Positions 5,994 to 10,300 of a DNA stretch of 10,300 bases are shown in pieces. Source of the DNA: CALZJC01 sp041574955. GTDB lineage: Bacteria; Acidobacteriota; Thermoanaerobaculia; Multivoradales; JAHEKO01. The notes beneath the pieces are model-generated. The model saw only the letters and a program-made list of their open reading frames with translations. It was not told the origin of the DNA and did no database searches. Location: contig JBFGNS010000150.1 of assembly GCA_041574955.1 (NCBI GenBank), positions 1 through 10,300 on the forward strand, given 5' to 3'. Made by a program: the position numbers and the translations under genes. Each line of letters begins with the position of its first letter. The first letter of the stretch is position 1.

Positions 5994-8063
5994 TCAGTCA
6001 GCTACTGCGGCGGTGCCCCCGAGCTTCGCCAGCAGCCGCTCCGCCGCCCGCGGCCGCTCGGCGGTGAGCCGCCGGGCGTCGCGCCGCGCCGCCTCGATCC
6101 ACTGCCGGTCGCGCGCCAGGTCGGCGACGCGGAACGAAGGATAGCCTGCCTGGCGCGTGCCCAGCAGCTCGCCGGGGCCGCGCAGCTCCAGATCGGCGTC
6201 GGCGAGGGCGAAGCCGTCGGTGGTGGCGGCGAACAGATCGAGCCGTCGCCCGGCCAGCTCGGAAAGCTCGCCGTGGACCGCGATGCAGCACGGCTCGGCG
6301 GCGCCTCGCCCCACCCGGCCGCGCAGCTGGTGGAGCTGCGCCAGGCCGAACCGCTCGGCGCTCTCGACCACCATCACCGCTGCCGCCGCCACGTCTACGC
6401 CCACCTCGATGACGGTGGTGGAGATCAGCACCCGCAACCGCCCGGCGGCGAACTCGCGCATCAGCAGCTCGCGCTCCTCGGGCGGAGTGCGGCCGTGCAG
6501 CACGGCGCACGGCAGCCCGTCGAGCCAGCGCCGCACCTGCGCTCCGAGCCGCTCGATCGAGGCCGCGGCGAGCCGGTCGCTCTCCTCGATCAGCGGGAAG
6601 ACGACGTACGCCTGGTCGCCCGCCCGCACGCGCTCGGCCAGCCGCCGGTAGACGCGGCGGCGGCGCGACGACTCGACCAGCAGGGTCGTCACCGGCGTGC
6701 GGCCGGGCGGCTGCTCGTCGAGCACCGACAGCGACAGGTCGCCGTAGACGGTCAGCGCCAGCGAGCGCGGGATCGGCGTGGCGGTCATCACCAGCAGGTC
6801 CGGGCTGTCGCCCTTGCTCTCCAGCCGGCGGCGCTGGGCGACCCCGAAGCGGTGCTGCTCGTCCACCACCGCCAGCCCGAGACGCCAGAACTCGACGCTC
6901 TCCTGGATCAATGCATGGGTACCGACCGCCAGCTGCGCGCTGCCGTCGGCGAGGGCACGCCGGCCGGCCGGGAGGTCGGGTGCCGATCGGGTCACCAGCA
7001 CCAGCCGCAGCCGTCCGCCGAGCAGTCGCGACAGGCTGCGGAAGTGCTGCTCGGCAAGCAGCTCGGTGGGGGCCATGAGCGCCCCCTGCAGCCCCGACTC
7101 GGCGGCGGCGGCGAGCGCCAGCGCCGCCACCACCGTCTTGCCGCTGGCCACGTCGCCCTGCAGCAGGCGCTGCATCGGTGCCGGCCGCGCCAGATCGTCG
7201 AGGATCTCGTCGAGCGATCGACGCTGCGCGCCGGTGAGCTCGAACGGCGGCAGGGCCGCCAGCCGCGCGCGCAGCTCGCCGTCGATACGGTAGCGGTGAT
7301 GCTTGGGGGACCGCTCGCGCAGCCGACGCGACACCGCGAGCGCCAGCTGCAGCCGGAACAGCTCGCCGTACACCAGCCGCCGGTGGGCGGCGGAGCTGCC
7401 GGCGTTGAGTCGCTCGAGGTCGGCGTCGTCGTCCGGCCGGTGCAGCTCGGTCAGCGCCGCCCCGAGCTCGGGCAGCCGGTGGCCGCGGCGCAGCGGCTCG
7501 GGCAGTGGATCGGGCAGCCCGGCCGGCAGCTCGAGCCGCTCGACCAGCTGGCGTGCCAGCCGGCGCACCGCCGCCGGCCCCAGCCCGCCGAGCGGCGCGT
7601 AGACCGGCACCAGCGCGCCGCCCTCGAGCGCCGCCGCTGCCGGCTCGCAGGTCGGGTTGAGCATCTCGAGACCCGCCGGCCGCCGGCGCACCGCTCCGAA
7701 CAGTAGGTAGTCGCGATCGCCGGTCAGCTGGCGCGCCAGGTAGGGCCGGTTGAACCAGGCCACCCGCAGGCTGGCGCCGTCCTGCTCCAGCCGGCCGCGC
7801 ACCAGCGTCATCCGCCGCCGCAGCCGCAGCGTCTCGAGGCCGCGCACCCGGCCGACGACCGCGTACCGGCCCTCCTCCGCGACGTCTTGCACGCGGGTGA
7901 TCCGGCGGCGGTCCTCGTAGCGCGCCGGCAGGTGCCACAGCAGCTGCTCGACGGTGGTGAAGCCGGCCTCGGCAAGCGCCGCCGAGCGCACCGGCCCGAT
8001 GCCGGCGAGCGCGGTCAGCGGGCTCCCGGGCGCCAGCCGCCGCGGCAGCTCGGGCGTTCCCAT
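5994..8063 (-). CDS. recG: ATP-dependent DNA helicase RecG
   Basis: A 689-residue superfamily 2 helicase that reverses stalled replication forks and branch-migrates Holliday junctions and R-loops. The N-terminal wedge/OB part (about 15-155) begins with a helix-hairpin-helix-like PLTALAGIGPVRSAALAEAG. The helicase core shows FELTGAQRR near 274-282, Walker A GDVASGKT (303-310; most RecG proteins have GDVGSGKT), APTELLAEQH (331-340), motif II DEQHRFGV (401-408) and TATPIPR (427-433). It continues with STTVIEVGVDV (548-558), QLRGRVGRG (579-587) and the RecG-specific LRGPGELLGTRQAG (627-640). Length matches the family. ATG at 8061-8063 lies 8 bases after the stop of the CNB/FHA gene, with only a weak AGGCGG ribosome site. 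All key motifs are intact. Confidence 0.96.
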   Translation of the reverse strand: MGTPELPRRLAPGSPLTALAGIGPVRSAALAEAGFTTVEQLLWHLPARYEDRRRITRVQDVAEEGRYAVVGRVRGLETLRLRRRMTLVRGRLEQDGASLRVAWFNRPYLARQLTGDRDYLLFGAVRRRPAGLEMLNPTCEPAAAALEGGALVPVYAPLGGLGPAAVRRLARQLVERLELPAGLPDPLPEPLRRGHRLPELGAALTELHRPDDDADLERLNAGSSAAHRRLVYGELFRLQLALAVSRRLRERSPKHHRYRIDGELRARLAALPPFELTGAQRRSLDEILDDLARPAPMQRLLQGDVASGKTVVAALALAAAAESGLQGALMAPTELLAEQHFRSLSRLLGGRLRLVLVTRSAPDLPAGRRALADGSAQLAVGTHALIQESVEFWRLGLAVVDEQHRFGVAQRRRLESKGDSPDLLVMTATPIPRSLALTVYGDLSLSVLDEQPPGRTPVTTLLVESSRRRRVYRRLAERVRAGDQAYVVFPLIEESDRLAAASIERLGAQVRRWLDGLPCAVLHGRTPPEERELLMREFAAGRLRVLISTTVIEVGVDVAAAAVMVVESAERFGLAQLHQLRGRVGRGAAEPCCIAVHGELSELAGRRLDLFAATTDGFALADADLELRGPGELLGTRQAGYPSFRVADLARDRQWIEAARRDARRLTAERPRAAERLLAKLGGTAAVAD

Positions 8064-8071
8064 CCGCCTGC

Positions 8072-8794
8072 TCAGCCGGCCTCGTACAGCAGCTCGACCA
8101 GGCCGAAGCGCAGCCGGTCGCCCGACTCCACCGCCCGCGGCGTGCCGGCCTCGATCCGCCGGCCGTTGACGAACGTGCCGTTGGTGGTGGCCAGGTCCTC
8201 GACCAGATAGACCCGGCCCTGGCGGCGCTCGAGCTTGGCGTGGCGGCGGCTGACCGAGCGCTCGGGATCGAGCTCGGTCAGATCGACCACCGGCTCGAGC
8301 CCGGTGACCGGGTCGCGCCGGCCGACGGTCTCGATCGCCCGGCCGGTGAGGACGAACCGGGTAGCGGAGTCCGGATGCACCAGCCGCCCGGCACCGGCGG
8401 CCGGAGTCGCCGCGGCGGCGTCCACCATCCGGTCGGCCTCTCGCACCCGGCGTGACAGCTTGCGCATGATGCGCACCGCGATCTCGGGGTTGTCGCGCAG
8501 CATCTGGCTGAAGGTGGCGCCCGAGATCTCGACCAGCCGGCTGTCGGTGACGGCGCGCGCGGTGGCGCTGCGCGGCAGGTCCTCGAGCAGCGACATCTCG
8601 CCGAAGAAGTCGCCCCGCTCGAGCAGAGCCAGCCGGTGCTCGGCGGCACCCGCGCCGCGCACGATCTCGACTTCGCCCTCCTGGACGATGTACATCTCGG
8701 TGCCGAGGTCGCCCTCGGAGAAGATGGTGCGCCCGGCGGAGACCGCCAGCACCCGGTGACGGCGGGTAGCGCCGACCTGGCCGCCGCCGCTCAC
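8072..8794 (-). CDS. Cyclic nucleotide-binding / FHA domain fusion protein
   Basis: A 240-residue soluble sensor-type protein with two recognisable domains. Residues about 12-120 form a cNMP-binding (CAP_ED) domain: GDLGTEMYIVQEGEVEI, then the phosphate-binding cassette FGEMSLLEDLPRSAT (64-78), with R75-S76 at the places that contact the cyclic phosphate in CRP. A linker rich in Ala/Thr/Pro (about 123-140) leads to an FHA domain (about 145-240). This has VGRRDP (157-162), the phosphothreonine-binding SVSRRHA (180-186) and TTNGTFVNG (203-211). There is no DNA-binding helix-turn-helix or catalytic domain, so it probably joins a second-messenger signal to a phosphoprotein partner. The GTG start (8792-8794) overlaps the LD-carboxypeptidase stop as GTGA and has GGGAGG 6 bases upstream (8801-8806). 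The ligand and the partner kinase are unknown; both binding sites look intact. Confidence 0.92.
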   Translation of the reverse strand: MSGGGQVGATRRHRVLAVSAGRTIFSEGDLGTEMYIVQEGEVEIVRGAGAAEHRLALLERGDFFGEMSLLEDLPRSATARAVTDSRLVEISGATFSQMLRDNPEIAVRIMRKLSRRVREADRMVDAAAATPAAGAGRLVHPDSATRFVLTGRAIETVGRRDPVTGLEPVVDLTELDPERSVSRRHAKLERRQGRVYLVEDLATTNGTFVNGRRIEAGTPRAVESGDRLRFGLVELLYEAG

Positions 8795-9738
8795 CGCTCC
8801 CCTCCCACGGTCAGCCTGCCGGCCGCCGGCTCGAGCACCGCCGGCAGCCCGAGCGGCACCGTCAGGTTGGGCTGGCAGTGCCCGGCGGGGCAGCCGAACG
8901 CCACGCTCCAGTCGTGCTCTCGCGCCAGGTCTTCCACCAGCTCGGACAGGGTCGGTGCGGCCAGCTCGGCCGCGTCGGCGGGCTCGCAGGCGCCAACGAT
9001 CATGCCGCGCAACCGCCGCAAGCTACCGGACAGCACCAGCTGGGTCAACATCCGGTCGATGCGGTACAGCGGCTCGCCGACGTCCTCCCAGAACAGCAAC
9101 GCGTCGGCGAACGAGACCGCCCAGGGCGTTCCCAGGGTGGCGGTGATCAGGCTCAGGCAGCCCCCCAGCAGCCGCCCACGGCGAGGCTCGCCGTCGAGCG
9201 CGCAGTTCACCGGCAGCTCGACCGGCAGCTCCCCCGCCAGACTGCTCACCAGCGCGTCGGCCTCGGCCGTGTCCAGGCCCCGCGCCAGGTCGACCGCCAC
9301 CATCGGGCCGTGAAAGCCGACCAGGCCCAGCCGCTCGACCACCGCCAGCAGGAACGGCGTCAGGTCCGAGTAGCCGACGTAGGCCAGCGGGCGGCGCGCC
9401 AGGGCAGGCCAGTCGATCCGCGGCAGCAGCCGCAGCAGGCCGTGGCCGCCGCGGGCGAAGATCACCGCCTTGAGGCCCGGCTCCTCCACCAGCCGGTGGA
9501 ACGCTTCCAGGCGCCGATCGTCGCTGCCGGCGAACAGACCGGTGCTGCTGCCGAGGTTGGCGGCCGGCACCGGCTCGAAGCCGAGCGCGCGCAGCGCCTC
9601 GAGGCCGCGCTCCAGCGCCTCCCGATCGACCGCTCCCGACAGGGCCGCCACGCCGACACGGTCTCCCGGGCGAACCGGGGGCGGCAGCCTGGGCTCAGCC
9701 AAACGCCGATCCCCCGGCCCCGCCGCCCGGCGGGCCAC
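8791..9738 (-). CDS. LD-carboxypeptidase (peptidase family S66)
   Basis: Up to 315 residues. Family S66 serine peptidases remove the terminal D-alanine from murein tetrapeptides during peptidoglycan recycling, usually in the cytoplasm; some relatives act in microcin resistance. The catalytic triad is visible: S124 in YVGYSDLTPFL, E218 in FWEDVGEPLYRIDRML and H287 in GHCQPNLTVPLG. RLLGGCLSLITATLGTPW (189-206) and FARGGHGLLRLLPRIDW (94-110) are further family blocks. No signal peptide is seen. The start is uncertain. GTG at 9736-9738 begins only 11 bases past the end of the rnpB helix and has no ribosome site. The in-frame TTG at 9700-9702 has a G-run about 6-9 bases upstream and would give MAEPRLPPPVRPGDRVGV, a more usual N-terminus. 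The stop overlaps the GTG of the CNB/FHA gene. Confidence 0.92.
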   Translation of the reverse strand: MARRAAGPGDRRLAEPRLPPPVRPGDRVGVAALSGAVDREALERGLEALRALGFEPVPAANLGSSTGLFAGSDDRRLEAFHRLVEEPGLKAVIFARGGHGLLRLLPRIDWPALARRPLAYVGYSDLTPFLLAVVERLGLVGFHGPMVAVDLARGLDTAEADALVSSLAGELPVELPVNCALDGEPRRGRLLGGCLSLITATLGTPWAVSFADALLFWEDVGEPLYRIDRMLTQLVLSGSLRRLRGMIVGACEPADAAELAAPTLSELVEDLAREHDWSVAFGCPAGHCQPNLTVPLGLPAVLEPAAGRLTVGGER

Positions 9739-9748
9739 CGGGAAACAA

Positions 9749-10146
9749 GGCGCCGGAGAGGCCCGTAAGCCGAATTCTGTTTCCCGGCAAGCCGGTCAGA
9801 CGGTCATTCATCTGCGACCGCCGTTGCCGACGGCCTGTTGCGACCTACCCGGGAACGCCGGCGCCTGAGCGCCGCGCGGGACGGGCGGCCCGCTGAGCGT
9901 CCCCCTATTCGGTCTTGCTCCGCATGGGGTTTGCCGTGCCTCACACCGTCGCCGGTGGAGCGGTGCGCTCTTACCGCACCGTTTCACCCTTGCCGGCACC
10001 TCGTGGGTCCCGGCGGTCTGCTCTCTGCTGCACTTTCCGTCACGTCGCCGTGCCTCGCCGTTAGCGAGCATGCTGCCCGTGGGAGTTCGGACTTTCCTCC
10101 GCCCGGCACCAAGCCGAGCGGCGACCGTCCAGGCCTCTCCGGCGCC
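9749..10146 (-). ncRNA. rnpB: RNase P RNA, bacterial type A
   Basis: This is the catalytic RNA of RNase P, which matures the 5' ends of tRNAs together with the RnpA protein. On the minus strand the conserved landmarks occur in the right order: GCGGAGGAAAGTCCGAACTC (about 10104-10085), CAGAGAGCAGACCGCC, GAAACGGTGCGGTAAGAGCG (about 9986-9967), GCACGGCAAACCCC, GGAGCAAGACCGAATAGGG, GGGTAGGTCGCAACAG, AGATGAATGACCGTC, and the 3' ACAGAATTCGGCTTA (about 9780-9766). The ends were set from helix P1: 10132-10146 and 9749-9763 are perfectly complementary over 15 bp. The 3' arm is followed on the RNA by a U-rich UUGUUU (9748-9743). Open frames across this region are incidental. Confidence 0.97.
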
Positions 10147-10151
10147 ACTTC

Positions 10152-10157
10152 ATTCTA
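10152..10157 (-). promoter_or_regulatory. Candidate rnpB -10 element
   Basis: TAGAAT (5 of 6 matches to TATAAT) on the minus strand ends 5 bases before the first paired base of helix P1 (10146). That is the right distance for transcription to begin at or next to the mature 5' end. No clear -35 hexamer lies 16-18 bases upstream, where the sequence is only G/C. The gap 10158-10209 shows nothing else recognisable. Confidence 0.5.
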
Positions 10158-10209
10158 CCCGAAGGCGGCGCCTCGCCCCGGCGGCCGAGCGCGCTTCGCT
10201 ACCGGAGCC

Positions 10210-10300
10210 CTAGCCGCCGAACAGGCCGCGCAGGCGGTCGAGCAAGGAGCCGCCGGAGGCGGCGTCGCCGGAGGCCGCCTTGCCGGTACGGCCGGCCGCA
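10210..10300 (-). CDS. C-terminal fragment of an unidentified protein
   Basis: A minus-strand frame open from the window edge ends at TAG (10210-10212) and gives 29 complete codons. The peptide has an Ala/Gly/Ser-rich stretch and ends in SLLDRLRGLFGG. Low-complexity linkers followed by an amphipathic LLDRLRGLF-type end occur at the C-termini of many unrelated bacterial proteins, so I assign no function. The codon pattern and its position just before the rnpB promoter on the same strand support a real gene end, but the evidence is short. Confidence 0.45.
   Translation of the reverse strand, partial: AAGRTGKAASGDAASGGSLLDRLRGLFGG

Noticed and set aside
4361..7706. Very long open frames on the plus strand opposite trpS, the membrane-protein gene and recG (568 and 594 codons)
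   Set aside because: They are rich in Arg, Gln, Ala, Gly and His with no recognisable domain, and they lie exactly antisense to genes with intact family motifs. In a GC-rich genome such stop-free antisense frames are expected.
5994..8063. Alanine in the RecG Walker A (GDVASGKT) as a sign of inactivation
   Set aside because: The G-x4-G-K-T consensus is still satisfied and all other helicase motifs are intact, so this is ordinary variation.
9808..10071. An 87-codon minus-strand open frame
   Set aside because: It lies wholly inside the RNase P RNA, whose conserved core accounts for the sequence.

Overview
This is a GC-rich bacterial chromosomal window (visibly around 70% G+C, with strongly GC-ending codons). 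It carries mostly conserved housekeeping genes, and I see no insertion sequence, CRISPR array, tRNA or phage gene. The type A RNase P RNA, the ScpA/ScpB pair and the GTG/ATG starts mark it as bacterial. The gene order trpS-scpA-scpB-rluB-cmk, together with a Bacillus-like leucine dehydrogenase in a GC-rich genome, would fit Acidobacteriota or a deltaproteobacterial-type lineage such as Myxococcota. That placement is an inference and no single feature proves it.

Left part, plus strand: the C-terminal end of an EamA/DMT-type permease (1-186) is followed by a 220-base gap. The gap holds a good sigma70-like promoter (TTGCCG, 17 bases, TAAAAT) and a structured leader of about 150 nt. Then comes a full-length leucine/branched-chain amino acid dehydrogenase (407-1501). 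It converges on the large minus-strand block, with 40 bases between the stop codons.

Centre and right, minus strand, in transcription order: the end of an unidentified gene (10300-10210), rnpB (RNase P RNA, 10146-9749), an S66 LD-carboxypeptidase, a cyclic-nucleotide-binding/FHA fusion protein, recG, a four-helix membrane protein of unknown function, trpS, scpA, scpB, rluB and cmk. Several junctions are 4-base GTGA or ATGA overlaps: LD-carboxypeptidase/CNB-FHA, trpS/scpA, scpA/scpB, scpB/rluB and rluB/cmk. Translation is therefore probably coupled. A perfect TATAAT overlapping the stop codon of the membrane-protein gene, followed by a 138-base leader, suggests that trpS-scpA-scpB-rluB-cmk can also be transcribed on its own.

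Functionally, the minus-strand block combines RNA maturation (RNase P, RluB), translation (TrpRS), chromosome condensation and repair (ScpAB, RecG), nucleotide supply (Cmk) and peptidoglycan recycling (LD-carboxypeptidase with a two-domain sensor protein). No clear undescribed system is visible. The points most worth following up are an incomplete Fe-S cysteine motif in TrpRS, the cNMP/FHA sensor coupled to the LD-carboxypeptidase, and the histidine-bearing membrane protein between recG and trpS.
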